A DNA stretch of 30,552 nucleotides from JBLHHI01 sp047614125 (GTDB taxonomy: Bacteria; Bacteroidota; Bacteroidia; NS11-12g; UBA9320): assembly GCA_047614125.1 (NCBI GenBank), contig JBLHHI010000028.1:1-30552 (forward strand), given 5' to 3'. Each line of letters starts with the position of its first letter. Position 1 is the stretch's first letter. Below are positions 1 through 8,206 of this stretch, in pieces. A model generated the notes under the pieces. The model was not told where the DNA came from. It ran no database searches and saw nothing but the letters and a program-made list of their open reading frames with translations. The translations under genes were made by a program, and so were the position numbers.

Positions 1-932
1 AAAATCAAGCAACAGAAGAAGAAATTTCATCAATCTTGGAATCCTTTACGGCAGTAAACGTGCTAAGAAGGGGGTATAACAACAATTATTTTGAAAACAT
101 TGGTTTTGTTATCATGACCGGTTCTTGGATAAAACTACAGATCAGTGCGGATGTTGAAACAAAATTAAATTCGGGTGATTTTTCATTTGCAACTAACATT
201 TTTTATGTCACTCAAAGACTGTGGTTTAAACTTAATCGCGGTTTAGCATTAAAAAGCAATTTGCCTTTCGCATTAACTGCGGTATCAAAGGCTCAAATGT
301 TACTTTCTAATCATTTGAATGCTTCAGTGAGGGAAAGGTATAAGAAATTAGAATTGGAAGTTGAGTCCGGCAATCTAACAATAGAATCGGCTCAAGAATA
401 TTACAAAAATTTACGATCAAATGTAACTAAACCTGAAGAACTGGTTCCAGAAAGTGTTGAAGCAAAGGTTAAATTTCTTTTTGAAGTTCGCGATATTGAG
501 CATTTTCAAGAAGAACAATCATTGCTTAAAAAGAAGGCAAAAGCTTACGACCAAATTCTGGCATCTAAAGCCGCCGATGAAGAGATTGTAAAGCTTAAAC
601 AGCGTCGTAAACTTATTAAAGAATTTTCAATTCTGCAAAACCGTGCGAAAAGACAAAAGAAATCTTTTAAGTGGTTTTTTTGGATTTTCATTGTGTTACT
701 TGGCTTTGCTATTATCTTTTCAATTTTGAAAATCTCAACCGAGAAGGACACCATAATTGCAATTATTGGTTTAGGAATTTCAGCATTGGGCTTGCTGTCC
801 TCTTTGATCCGAATTGAAAAAATAAACCAATTGGCAGCCAACAAATTTGACAGAAAAGTTTTAAACTTCATCAAAGAAAAAAAAATAAGCTCCGAGGAAA
901 TCCGTGCTTCAAAGAAGATTAATCCCGGTTGA
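1..932 (+). CDS. Partial membrane protein of unknown function (5' end outside window)
   Basis: The reading frame is open to the left edge: the first good start inside the window is a TTG at 36, but the 11 codons before it (starting N-Q-A-T-E-E-E) are also open and coding-like, so the gene probably begins upstream. About 309 residues are visible. Numbering from the TTG, the first half is a soluble mixed region, residues 100-205 are rich in Lys and Glu and probably helical or coiled coil, and two hydrophobic segments follow at about 213-232 and 239-260, so the C-terminus is anchored in the membrane as a hairpin. A basic, charged tail of about 38 residues ends the protein. I do not recognise the family. 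It lies 148 bases upstream of a restriction endonuclease, in the same AT-rich block, so it may be part of a defence or mobile island, but that is inference from position only. Confidence 0.6.
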   Translation, partial: NQATEEEISSILESFTAVNVLRRGYNNNYFENIGFVIMTGSWIKLQISADVETKLNSGDFSFATNIFYVTQRLWFKLNRGLALKSNLPFALTAVSKAQMLLSNHLNASVRERYKKLELEVESGNLTIESAQEYYKNLRSNVTKPEELVPESVEAKVKFLFEVRDIEHFQEEQSLLKKKAKAYDQILASKAADEEIVKLKQRRKLIKEFSILQNRAKRQKKSFKWFFWIFIVLLGFAIIFSILKISTEKDTIIAIIGLGISALGLLSSLIRIEKINQLAANKFDRKVLNFIKEKKISSEEIRASKKINPG

Positions 933-1033
933 TTTCAATTTGGTATATTTGACTTTCCTTGATTTTAGATAATTGTTAATCAATGTATCATTACTAATTT
1001 CTAATTTTCTAGTTTAACCCACCTAAGAGGAGA

Positions 1034-1065
1034 TTTGTTACGTATCATAAATTATTGTAATTTTT
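1034..1065 (+). promoter_or_regulatory. Candidate Bacteroidota promoter of the endonuclease gene
   Basis: TTTG at 1034-1037 is followed after 20 bases by TAATTTTT at 1058-1065, close to the Bacteroidota consensus TTTG, 19-21 bases, TAnnTTTG. The last base of the -7 box does not match. The expected transcription start lies about 10 bases before the ATG at 1081, so the leader would be short. AT-rich sequence makes chance matches likely. Confidence 0.35.
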
Positions 1066-1080
1066 TTATAAGTCTGAGTA

Positions 1081-1797
1081 ATGAAGGAAGCAAAACTTAA
1101 ACAAGAAATCGTAAATTATTTTGAAACCAAAATCTTCAAGAATCACATCAAGGCCGGTTTGAAGAATCACTCTAAACTTAAATCATATAATGTAAACCCT
1201 ATTGTAGTAAAGTATTTATCAAAACTATTGGAAGATAATTATAGCCCAGTAGGAGTGGCTAAGGCTCTTTTTTATCCTAGAATTTTAGGAACTTCTATAA
1301 ACACATCATTTGGTACACGTATACAAAATATGTTCGTGGAACTTGGTATTGCCGATGGCTCAATGATTAAAGGGATGGATATTGAATTTATTGACAAGGT
1401 GGACGGCAGAAAAAAATGGTGTCAATTGAAATCAGGCCCCAATACCATCAACTCGGAAGATGTTAAACCATTAATTCGAAAGTTCACAAACACCATAAAC
1501 CTGGCAAGAACCAATAGCGCTTTCAAAGGAATAAGTAACACTGATTTTATCGTAGGTGTCTTATATGGCGAGAATGGTGATTTAAGTATGCATTATAAAA
1601 GTATTGATCTCACACATCCAGTTTATATTGGCAAAGATTTCTGGCATAGAATAACTGGATATGAACATTTTTATTCAGAATTGGTGGCAGAATTGCAGAA
1701 ATGTATTGACAATTTGGATACGGAAGAAATGATCAAAAAGGGTTGCAATGCATTGGCTATTGAGATAAGTGAGTCTCCGTTATTTGATTTTTCTTAG
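1081..1797 (+). CDS. Type II restriction endonuclease, EcoO109I/PmeII-like
   Basis: A 238-residue soluble protein convergent with a C5-cytosine DNA methyltransferase, the usual partner. It carries a PD-(D/E)xK-like core: Asp100 in GMDIEF, then after a short turn Gln115-Leu116-Lys117 in CQLKSGPNTIN. That second motif resembles what I recall of the EcoO109I/PmeII endonucleases, which cut GGNCC-type sites; the length also fits. The middle acidic residue of the classical motif is Gln here, a variation known in some PD-(D/E)xK enzymes. It would cut DNA at sites left unmethylated by the partner enzyme. Its 3' end overlaps the 3' end of the methyltransferase by 41 bases. The family call is moderately sure; the recognition site cannot be read from sequence. 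Confidence 0.7.
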   Translation: MKEAKLKQEIVNYFETKIFKNHIKAGLKNHSKLKSYNVNPIVVKYLSKLLEDNYSPVGVAKALFYPRILGTSINTSFGTRIQNMFVELGIADGSMIKGMDIEFIDKVDGRKKWCQLKSGPNTINSEDVKPLIRKFTNTINLARTNSAFKGISNTDFIVGVLYGENGDLSMHYKSIDLTHPVYIGKDFWHRITGYEHFYSELVAELQKCIDNLDTEEMIKKGCNALAIEISESPLFDFS

Positions 1798-3034
1798 CAT
1801 ATACTTGGTTCAAAAACTTTATTAAAGAATATCCTAATTCTTTTCCAAGGTTTACGGGCACTGCGTTTCCAATTTGTTTGTACTGTTGAGAAATTGAACC
1901 ACTGAATTCCCATTCATCCGGAAAAGTTTGGATTCGGGCATATTCTCTAACGGTAAATGGCCGAGTTTCATCAGGGTGGCACCTTTCGGTTTGTTTTTGA
2001 GCTGGACTACAGGTTAATGTCAATGAAGGCTCATCCCAGCCGATTCGGCGAGCCATTCCTGTTTTCCCACCACCTAGATAATAGCTTCCACCCATGTATT
2101 CCTTTTGTATATCTATTGGGAGATCTCGCCAATATCCCTTTGGAGGGACTAAATCCAGAACTTCCTTTTTATACTTTGGATAAGATGATCCTTGAGATTT
2201 AGGCACTTTGGAATCAAATAATTCACTTTTAAGCAGAGCATCTTTCAAGTAAAAAACTTTATTATGTTTTCGTGGATAAGTGTACTCTACATCAATATCC
2301 TTTCTTACTCCAACTAAAATCAACCTTTCACGCTTTTGAGGAACTCGATAGTTAATTGCTTTTAACACTTTAAATGGAACAACATTGTAACCAATTTCGT
2401 CAAGAATAGAAATCATACCTTGTAAAGTTCGCCCTTGTTCGTGACTCAACAAACCGCGCACATTCTCGCCCATGCAGATCAATGGATTTACTTCCTTCAC
2501 TGCTCTTGCGAACTCATAGAATAAAGTGCCCCTAGCATCTTCTAACCCTAACTTTTTGCCAGCATAGCTAAAAGCCTGACAGGGAAACCCTCCTGTAACG
2601 ATATCAACTTGATCTTGATAAATTTCAAAATCATAGGCTTTAATATCACCTTCAAGGACATTCCAATTTGGTCTATTCGATCTTAAAGTCTCACATGCCC
2701 ACTTATCAATTTCATTTAATGCTTTGCATTTTATACCTGCTTGCTCCATTCCAACAGCTAAACCGCCAGCTCCTGCAAATAATTCCAAAACTGAATAAGT
2801 ATTATCGGGCTTAACAAAGTTCATTAATGGATTATCATGTTGATCATCTATCACCCCTTTTAACAAAGTTTGAACATCAGACCTCTTATAAACCCTGTAA
2901 TTGGAAACTGGCTCTCGAAAAGCGTTCAAAATACCTTCTCTGTCCCATCTTCGCAATGTTTCCTTGCTCTTTCCTATAAGCTCCGAAGTTTCAGCAAGGG
3001 TCAAATAATTTTTCATAACCACATTATTAAACAT
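1757..3034 (-). CDS. DNA (cytosine-5) methyltransferase with N-terminal MerR-like HTH
   Basis: A C5-cytosine methyltransferase with all main motifs in order: SAM-binding FAGAGGL at 86-92, catalytic PCQ at 151-153, ENV at 190-192, QKRERLILVG at 233-242 and GNAVP at 389-393. The variable region between about 243 and 360 should hold the target-recognition domain. It methylates the recognition site of the neighbouring endonuclease and so protects the host. Residues 7-60 form a MerR/excisionase-like helix-turn-helix (LAETSELIGKSKETLRRWD) fused in front of the catalytic domain, which could let the enzyme regulate its own operon. The ATG at 3034 gives 425 residues; a second ATG at 3016, just before KNYLTLAETS, is at least as likely, because the promoter at 3048-3055 would leave it a normal leader of about 27 bases. 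Confidence 0.93.
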   Translation of the reverse strand: MFNNVVMKNYLTLAETSELIGKSKETLRRWDREGILNAFREPVSNYRVYKRSDVQTLLKGVIDDQHDNPLMNFVKPDNTYSVLELFAGAGGLAVGMEQAGIKCKALNEIDKWACETLRSNRPNWNVLEGDIKAYDFEIYQDQVDIVTGGFPCQAFSYAGKKLGLEDARGTLFYEFARAVKEVNPLICMGENVRGLLSHEQGRTLQGMISILDEIGYNVVPFKVLKAINYRVPQKRERLILVGVRKDIDVEYTYPRKHNKVFYLKDALLKSELFDSKVPKSQGSSYPKYKKEVLDLVPPKGYWRDLPIDIQKEYMGGSYYLGGGKTGMARRIGWDEPSLTLTCSPAQKQTERCHPDETRPFTVREYARIQTFPDEWEFSGSISQQYKQIGNAVPVNLGKELGYSLIKFLNQVYAKKNQITETHLSQ

Positions 3035-3047
3035 TATACAATGGTTA

Positions 3048-3078
3048 CAAAATTATTCTCCAATTTGACAATTCGAAA
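3048..3078 (-). promoter_or_regulatory. Promoter of the methyltransferase gene
   Basis: Read on the minus strand, TAATTTTG (3048-3055) is a perfect match to the Bacteroidota -7 box TAnnTTTG. A weaker TTTC lies 19 bases further upstream where the -33 box is expected. The predicted start is near 3043, only about 9 bases before the first ATG (3034) but about 27 before the second (3016), which favours the second ATG. Confidence 0.5.
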
Positions 3079-3200
3079 TGTTCATAACGAATAATCTTGA
3101 AAAGTTTTCAACTTCTATGAAATATTCTCGTGAATTGATAAAACAATAGTCAAAGCAACACTTATAATAAGGAGTTGCACATTAAAATAATCCACCAACC

Positions 3201-3281
3201 CCCGCGTGAGGGATAGCAGCGAAAAGCCCGCAGCGCAGCGAGGACTTATAGCGGATAGCCCGACCCGCAGGGGCACGCCCA
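3201..3281. repeat. GC-rich structured repeat, resembles the Bacteroidota Flavo-1-like intergenic motif
   Basis: A block of about 80 bases that is strikingly GC-rich in an otherwise AT-rich gap. It contains two copies of GGATAGC (3211-3217 and 3253-3259), a tandem GCAGC run and a terminal GGGGCACGCCC that can fold on itself, followed by a run of A. Wording such as GAGGGATAGCAGCG and GCGGATAGCCCGACC matches, from memory, a structured repeat common between genes of Bacteroidota, possibly the Flavo-1 RNA motif. Orientation is not certain. It lies just past the pnp terminator and 150 bases from the methyltransferase promoter, at the border between the accessory block and housekeeping genes. The rest of the gap 3035-3362 holds only the methyltransferase promoter and the pnp terminator. 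Confidence 0.5.
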
Positions 3282-3312
3282 AAAAAATTAATGGTCAAAA
3301 CCCCCACAAAAC

Positions 3313-3341
3313 AAAAAAGGCAACTTCTCAGTCGCCTTTTT
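3313..3341 (-). terminator. Rho-independent terminator of pnp
   Basis: AAAAAGGC and GCCTTTTT arms enclose a short loop and give a U-tract when read on the minus strand. It lies 22 bases past the pnp stop. The A-run on the other side means it could also stop plus-strand transcripts. Confidence 0.85.
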
Positions 3342-3362
3342 ATATAAATATTTGATCTTAAA

Positions 3363-5600
3363 TTAATCTCTGCTTCTTCCGCGATCGCGATCTCGGCTGT
3401 CTCTTCCACGTCCTCCACCGCCTCTGCGGTCTCCACCGCCTCTGCGATCGTCTCCTCGGTCTCGTTTTGGTGGTTCAACATACCCGTCTGGTTTATCTAA
3501 CATTGCCTTTACAGACAATTTAAACTTACCGGAACGCTCGTCGATGTCGAGTAATTTAACTCGTACCGCATCGCCTTCTGTATACAAACCATCCATGGTT
3601 GCTAAACGCTCCCAAGAAATTTCGGATATGTGCAACAAACCTTGTTTTCCAGGTAAGAATTCAACGAAGGCGCCAAAGTCCATAATGCCTTTAACAACAC
3701 CATCGTATTCTTTTCCAACTTCCGCATCTTCGCAAATACCGTCGATCATCTTCTTGGCTTTTTCCATGCCTTCTTGATCGGCCGACATGATTTCTACCAT
3801 TCCCTTACCATCTATTTCTTCAATAGTAATGGTGGTATTGGTCAACAATTGAAGTTCTTGAATTACCTTTCCTCCAGAACCAATGATGGCTCCAATCTTG
3901 TCTTTCTCAACCGCAAAGCGAACCAAACGTGGGGTGTGTGGTTTCAATTCTTCACGTGCCGTTGTAATGGTTTTTTCCATTTCACGTAAAACATGTGTTC
4001 TACCTGCCTTGGCTTGCATTAAAGCTTCTTCCAAAACTTCGTACGAAAGACCATCTACCTTCATGTCCATCTGACATGCATACACTCCAGTGTCGTTTCC
4101 AACAATCTTAAAGTCCATGTCTCCTAAGTGATCTTCATCTCCTAAGATGTCCGATAAAATTGCGTATTCGCCTTTATCGTTGGCAATCATACCCATGGCA
4201 ATGCCACTTAAGGGTGCTTTTAATTTAATACCAGCATCCATCAAGGCCATTGAACCGGCGCAAACCGTAGCCATTGAGCTCGAACCATTCGATTCTAAGA
4301 TGTCCGATACAATTCGTACGGTGTATCCAACGTCATCCGGCAACATTTTACGCAAACCACGCATGGCTAAGTTTCCGTGCCCAATTTCGCGTCTACCCGG
4401 ACCTCTATTGGGTCGTGCTTCACCAACCGAAAAGGCTGGGAAGTTGTAGTGCAACATGAGTTTTCCTTTGCCACTTAAGTTTGGACTGTCGAGCAATTGC
4501 TCATCCAACTTAGAGCCCAAGGTTACCGTAGTTAACGATTGTGTTTCGCCACGGGTAAACAAAGCTGAACCATGCGGCATGGGTAGGCAATTTATTTCCG
4601 ACCAGATCTGACGAACTTCATCCAACTTACGACCATCCAAACGACCTTTGGTTTTTAACACCATGTCGCGAACGGCTTTCTTTTTGGTTTTATTGAAATA
4701 CTTCTTTACTAAAGCACCTTTTTCTTCCATTACCTCTTCTCCAAGAGAAGCCGATAAATCTTCAAAGGCTTTTTCGAAGGCATCCGCTCGAGCCGTTTTC
4801 TCGGCTGGAATGGTGGCTACCTTATACAAGGCATCGTAGGAAGCTTTTTCAATTTGTGCCTCTAATTCCTCATCAGACTCAGAGTGGCTGTATTCTCGTG
4901 GTTCTGGACGACCACCTAACATTTCACAAAGCTCGAGTTGAGCAGTACATTGCAATTTGATGCGCTCGTGTGCAAACTTCAAGGCTTCGATCATGTCTTG
5001 TTCAGACACACCGTCCATCTCACCTTCCACCATGGTAATATCGGCTAAGGTTCCAGCAACGATTAAGTCGATGTCGCTGTTTACCAACTCATCGCGATAT
5101 GGGTTAATGATGAAATTTCCATCCACTCGTCCAACTCGTACTTCCGACATTGGGCCGGCAAAAGGAATATCGGTAATGGTAATAGCGGCCGAAGCAGCCA
5201 ATCCAACTAAAGCATCTGGGATAACGTTGTCATCCGAAGAAATAAGCTGAATCATTACCTGCGTTTCTGCGTGATAATCGTTTGGAAACAAAGGGCGAAG
5301 CGCTCTATCTACAATTCTGCAAATCAGAATTTCATAATCCGAAAGTCTTCCTTCTCTTCGTAAAAAACTTCCAGGAATACGTCCAACCGATGCAAATTTT
5401 TCTTGATAGTCTACGGATAATGGAAGAAAATCCATCCCTGGACGGGCTGTTTTGGATGAAACCACAGTGGCTAGCAACATGGTTTTATCAAGTGTTAAAA
5501 GAATGGAGCCGTTTGCTTGGCGTGCCATTCTTCCAGTTTCTAAGGTAATGGTCTTGCCATCACCATAATCTAATACTTTTATTGTTGGTTCTAATGTCAT
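3363..5600 (-). CDS. pnp: Polyribonucleotide nucleotidyltransferase (PNPase)
   Basis: A 745-residue phosphate-dependent 3'-5' exoribonuclease of the RNA decay machinery, acting in the cytoplasm. Order of domains: first RNase PH-like domain (from about residue 10, with FLRREGRLSDYEIL), a linking helical domain, second RNase PH-like domain (about 320-550, with FTRGETQSL and the acidic site DILGDEDHLGDMDF), a KH domain (about 560-615, GAIIGSGGKVIQEL) and an S1 domain (about 625-695, GIMDFGAFVEF). The tail after the S1 domain is an Arg-Gly-Asp repeat (RRGGGDRRGGG and similar), commonly seen as an RNA-binding extension. It follows rpsO on the same strand, an arrangement shared with many bacteria, with a terminator hairpin between the two genes, so read-through or a separate promoter in the 115-base gap must drive it. 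Confidence 0.98.
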   Translation of the reverse strand: MTLEPTIKVLDYGDGKTITLETGRMARQANGSILLTLDKTMLLATVVSSKTARPGMDFLPLSVDYQEKFASVGRIPGSFLRREGRLSDYEILICRIVDRALRPLFPNDYHAETQVMIQLISSDDNVIPDALVGLAASAAITITDIPFAGPMSEVRVGRVDGNFIINPYRDELVNSDIDLIVAGTLADITMVEGEMDGVSEQDMIEALKFAHERIKLQCTAQLELCEMLGGRPEPREYSHSESDEELEAQIEKASYDALYKVATIPAEKTARADAFEKAFEDLSASLGEEVMEEKGALVKKYFNKTKKKAVRDMVLKTKGRLDGRKLDEVRQIWSEINCLPMPHGSALFTRGETQSLTTVTLGSKLDEQLLDSPNLSGKGKLMLHYNFPAFSVGEARPNRGPGRREIGHGNLAMRGLRKMLPDDVGYTVRIVSDILESNGSSSMATVCAGSMALMDAGIKLKAPLSGIAMGMIANDKGEYAILSDILGDEDHLGDMDFKIVGNDTGVYACQMDMKVDGLSYEVLEEALMQAKAGRTHVLREMEKTITTAREELKPHTPRLVRFAVEKDKIGAIIGSGGKVIQELQLLTNTTITIEEIDGKGMVEIMSADQEGMEKAKKMIDGICEDAEVGKEYDGVVKGIMDFGAFVEFLPGKQGLLHISEISWERLATMDGLYTEGDAVRVKLLDIDERSGKFKLSVKAMLDKPDGYVEPPKRDRGDDRRGGGDRRGGGGRGRDSRDRDRGRSRD

Positions 5601-5654
5601 AATCTCTTTTGTAAAGATGTTATTTGGGCAGAATTGCCCGGTTCAATAAACAAT

Positions 5655-5695
5655 AAAAAAGGCCTTTAGCTATTCACAACTCAAAGGCCTTTTTC
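5655..5695 (-). terminator. Rho-independent terminator between rpsO and pnp
   Basis: AAAGGCCTTTTT and its complement AAAAAGGCCTTT form a 12-base stem around a loop of about 16 bases, with a T-run on the minus strand. It follows the rpsO stop by about 20 bases. Because pnp is the next gene, this hairpin can act as an intercistronic attenuator or processing site. Confidence 0.85.
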
Positions 5696-5715
5696 ATATT
5701 AAATTTATTCAAGAA

Positions 5716-6000
5716 TTACTTTCTTAAACCTAGCTTTTGAATGATATCTCTGTAACGGAAAATATCCTTCTTAGAAATGTAATTTAAAAGAGCTCTTCTC
5801 TTTCCTACCAAGGCAATTAAGCTTTTCTCAGCGGAATAATCTTTCTTGTTGATTTTTAAATGTTCGGTCAAATGCTTAATTCTATGCGAAAACATTGCAA
5901 TTTGAGCTTCAGAACTACCAGTGTTTGTTTCCAAACCTCCGTGCGTTGTGAACATCTCTTTTTTAATCTCTGATGTTAATCTCATGTTAACAGATTCCAT
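5716..6000 (-). CDS. rpsO: 30S ribosomal protein S15
   Basis: Ribosomal protein S15, which binds the central domain of 16S rRNA early in small-subunit assembly. Family hallmarks are visible: TGSSEAQIAMFSHRIKHLTEHL, then KSLIALVGKRRALLNY and the C-terminal RYRDIIQKLGLRK. From the ATG at 6000 the protein has 94 residues. The usual S15 length is 89, which is exactly what the internal ATG at 5985 (MRLTSEIKKEMF) would give, so that ATG is a serious alternative start. Neither ATG has a clear Shine-Dalgarno sequence, as is common in this phylum. A strong -7 box lies 28 bases upstream of the first ATG. The gene is followed by its own terminator and then pnp. Confidence 0.97.
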   Translation of the reverse strand: MESVNMRLTSEIKKEMFTTHGGLETNTGSSEAQIAMFSHRIKHLTEHLKINKKDYSAEKSLIALVGKRRALLNYISKKDIFRYRDIIQKLGLRK

Positions 6001-6027
6001 TCGTTTCTTCTAATTTTTTATAGTCGG

Positions 6028-6035
6028 CAAAAGTA
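6028..6035 (-). promoter_or_regulatory. Bacteroidota -7 promoter box of rpsO
   Basis: TACTTTTG on the minus strand matches TAnnTTTG exactly and sits 28 bases upstream of the first rpsO ATG. No TTTG was found at the expected 19-21 base distance, so the -33 part is weak. Confidence 0.5.
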
Positions 6036-6096
6036 AAAATATTATATCTCTTATCCTACACCTTGCAAAGAAAATTTAAGTCTCAGATTTACGTCG

Positions 6097-8193
6097 TTAA
6101 TATCCACCCAGCCAGCGGCGGGCAAACCATTCCAATACAAGGATAAAAACCAGTAAAAAGAAGATCCACTTTTGATCAATTACATCCTTCAAATTATACG
6201 ATGTGCTGCTTAAGGAAGTTGCATCTTCACGACTCATTAAATCGGTAGTTAAAACGGAAATTTGGTCTTTGTAATACCATTTGCCGTTCGAATTCTGACT
6301 CAATTGTTTGAGCAAGCCAAAATTGGCGGTTAAATTAAATCGTTCGAGTTCCAAGGCCTTTACCACAAAACTGCCCGAAAGCACTTCTTTATCCGGACCA
6401 TTAGTTGCCGTAGAAACGTACGTGTATAGTCCGGCGGGTAAAGCTCCCCCACTGCTGCGGTACGAAGTTTCGTTTGGAAGCAAGGTGTAGTTGTAGGTTT
6501 TGCCGTCTTCGTTGCGCACCGCTACCGATACATCGGCCTTCGTGGTAAATTCATACGATTGGTTGTACACTTCGGCAATAAAGCCAACGGGTTCGTTTTC
6601 AAAGTAATTCTTAGACGTGGTTTGTATCTTAAATTTTCGCTTATCTGATTTGATGGCCAGATACTGCACCGCCCTCCGAATAACTTCATCCGCCGCCGTA
6701 AAGTTGCCTTCCTTTTCAAAGTTAAACAGCCGCCATTTCCAAAATCCCTCGCCTAAAATTAGTCCGGTTTTCAAATCTTCTTCTTGGGTAAACACAAGGA
6801 GCGGCAATTCGGTGGATACAGACCCAATTAATTGAAAACTAAGCACTTGGCTCTGAGCTGATGTTGAGTATTGGCCAAAGGGAGTGGTGAGCGGTGGAAA
6901 TTTCGGCATGTAATCCGTTGCCTCAGTCGACAATTCAAAAAGCCCAAAGCCTGGGTTTAATTTCGCCTGGCTTCGATTCACATTATTGCGATTCCCTGAA
7001 ATTTTTACGCCAACGTCGAGGTTGTTGAGCATGTTAACATTGGTTTGAGCACTTAAAACCATGAGCTTCGGAACGCCCATTTCTTTTAAGGTTCGCATCC
7101 AGTTAATCTCGTTCCCGTCTACGGGCATTCCGTGCGTGATCACTAAGTCGTAGTCGGTTTTTTTGATGGGTGCCAAACTGCCCAACTTTAGCTCAACCTC
7201 GTATTGATCTGAGTTTTCTAACGCCGCTTTGAGCGCCATTATATCGGGATGCGGTGAATGCGCCGCCAACAATATTTTTTGTCGGCCGTCGATTACTTCC
7301 GTGTATACCATCATTTGGTTGTTGGAAGTACTGATCTCGCCAGCAACAACTTGAGCACGAACTTGTATTTGTTGGGTTCCAACCTTATCGGCCTTCAGAA
7401 CGAAGTTGGTGGTATGCGAAAACTGATCTCCAGAAATAGTAACACTCGATTGCGCCAGTTTTACTCCTGATTGCCAAGCGCTTAGCTCAATTCTTGAACC
7501 CGAACATTTATCGGCATTTATGGTTATTTCGACCGGATAGGTATTGTTTAAAAAAGTAATGGCATTGGCCTTTGCCGATCGTATTCGAATGTCTTTTCGA
7601 ACGTTGGTATCTCCCACACCAACAGAAAAAACAGGCAGTGTGGCGCCCGTGTTGGTGTAAATTGGATTGGATCCCGCATTGTAGATTCCATCGCTAATTA
7701 CGATGGTACCATAGGCATTCTTGCCGTCGTAAATCTTATCGAGGTTGGAAAAAATGGCCGACAAATTGGTTTGTGGTTCGTCAAAGCTCGATGCATTGGT
7801 CAGGTTGAGTTCCGACCCAAAGTTGAATTGGATTACCTCGTACTTTTCACTCAAGGTGTTTTTCATTTCCTCCAAGTTCTTGGTCAAGGTGGATTGCAGA
7901 AAAACGCTGTCGGGGCTCAGCTTCATCGACTCCGAATTGTCGATGGCCAGAAAGACCACAGGCTTTTCAACGGTTCGGTTTAAATATTTTAATAAGGGGT
8001 TGAGCAAGAGAATGGCCAAGATGGTGGCCGACAAAAATCGCAACGTCGATAAGCCCAGCATCCATTGCTTGGCGTATTTACTTTCAACAACCAACGTTGA
8101 TTTGCGATACAGCACAAAGCTATAGGCCGCACCTAAGAGCAGGCAAAGCAAGATGTACCAATTGGAATATGCACTTATGAGTTCGAACGACAC
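6097..8193 (-). CDS. Membrane-anchored VWA-domain protein
   Basis: A 698-residue protein with two membrane segments near the N-terminus (about 11-28 and 48-68), a von Willebrand A domain from about residue 78, and a last membrane segment at about 673-690 followed by a short basic tail. The VWA metal site is recognisable: DNSES at 85-89, a following NLSAI segment and VISDG. The large middle part looks like beta-sandwich repeats placed outside the inner membrane. Similar large VWA membrane proteins are widespread in Bacteroidota and have no firmly assigned role; batA/batB-like genes are more distant relatives. The start codon is GTG. A perfect -7 box ends only five bases before it, which suggests a leaderless or nearly leaderless mRNA. 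It runs in the same direction as rpsO and pnp but rpsO has its own promoter. Confidence 0.88.
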   Translation of the reverse strand: MSFELISAYSNWYILLCLLLGAAYSFVLYRKSTLVVESKYAKQWMLGLSTLRFLSATILAILLLNPLLKYLNRTVEKPVVFLAIDNSESMKLSPDSVFLQSTLTKNLEEMKNTLSEKYEVIQFNFGSELNLTNASSFDEPQTNLSAIFSNLDKIYDGKNAYGTIVISDGIYNAGSNPIYTNTGATLPVFSVGVGDTNVRKDIRIRSAKANAITFLNNTYPVEITINADKCSGSRIELSAWQSGVKLAQSSVTISGDQFSHTTNFVLKADKVGTQQIQVRAQVVAGEISTSNNQMMVYTEVIDGRQKILLAAHSPHPDIMALKAALENSDQYEVELKLGSLAPIKKTDYDLVITHGMPVDGNEINWMRTLKEMGVPKLMVLSAQTNVNMLNNLDVGVKISGNRNNVNRSQAKLNPGFGLFELSTEATDYMPKFPPLTTPFGQYSTSAQSQVLSFQLIGSVSTELPLLVFTQEEDLKTGLILGEGFWKWRLFNFEKEGNFTAADEVIRRAVQYLAIKSDKRKFKIQTTSKNYFENEPVGFIAEVYNQSYEFTTKADVSVAVRNEDGKTYNYTLLPNETSYRSSGGALPAGLYTYVSTATNGPDKEVLSGSFVVKALELERFNLTANFGLLKQLSQNSNGKWYYKDQISVLTTDLMSREDATSLSSTSYNLKDVIDQKWIFFLLVFILVLEWFARRWLGGY

Positions 8194-8198
8194 GGCGG

Positions 8199-8206
8199 CA
8201 AATATA
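8199..8206 (-). promoter_or_regulatory. -7 promoter box directly before the VWA gene
   Basis: TATATTTG on the minus strand is an exact TAnnTTTG match. It ends five bases before the GTG start at 8193, so transcription would begin at or next to the start codon. No clear TTTG lies about 20 bases further up. Confidence 0.4.

Noticed and set aside
3182..3481. Minus-strand frame of 99 codons with an Ala/Glu-rich start
   Set aside because: It is pnp's tail read out of frame and then runs through the terminator and the GC-rich repeat.
5282..5548. Plus-strand frame of 88 codons inside pnp
   Set aside because: Antisense to the conserved first RNase PH domain; simple shadow frame.
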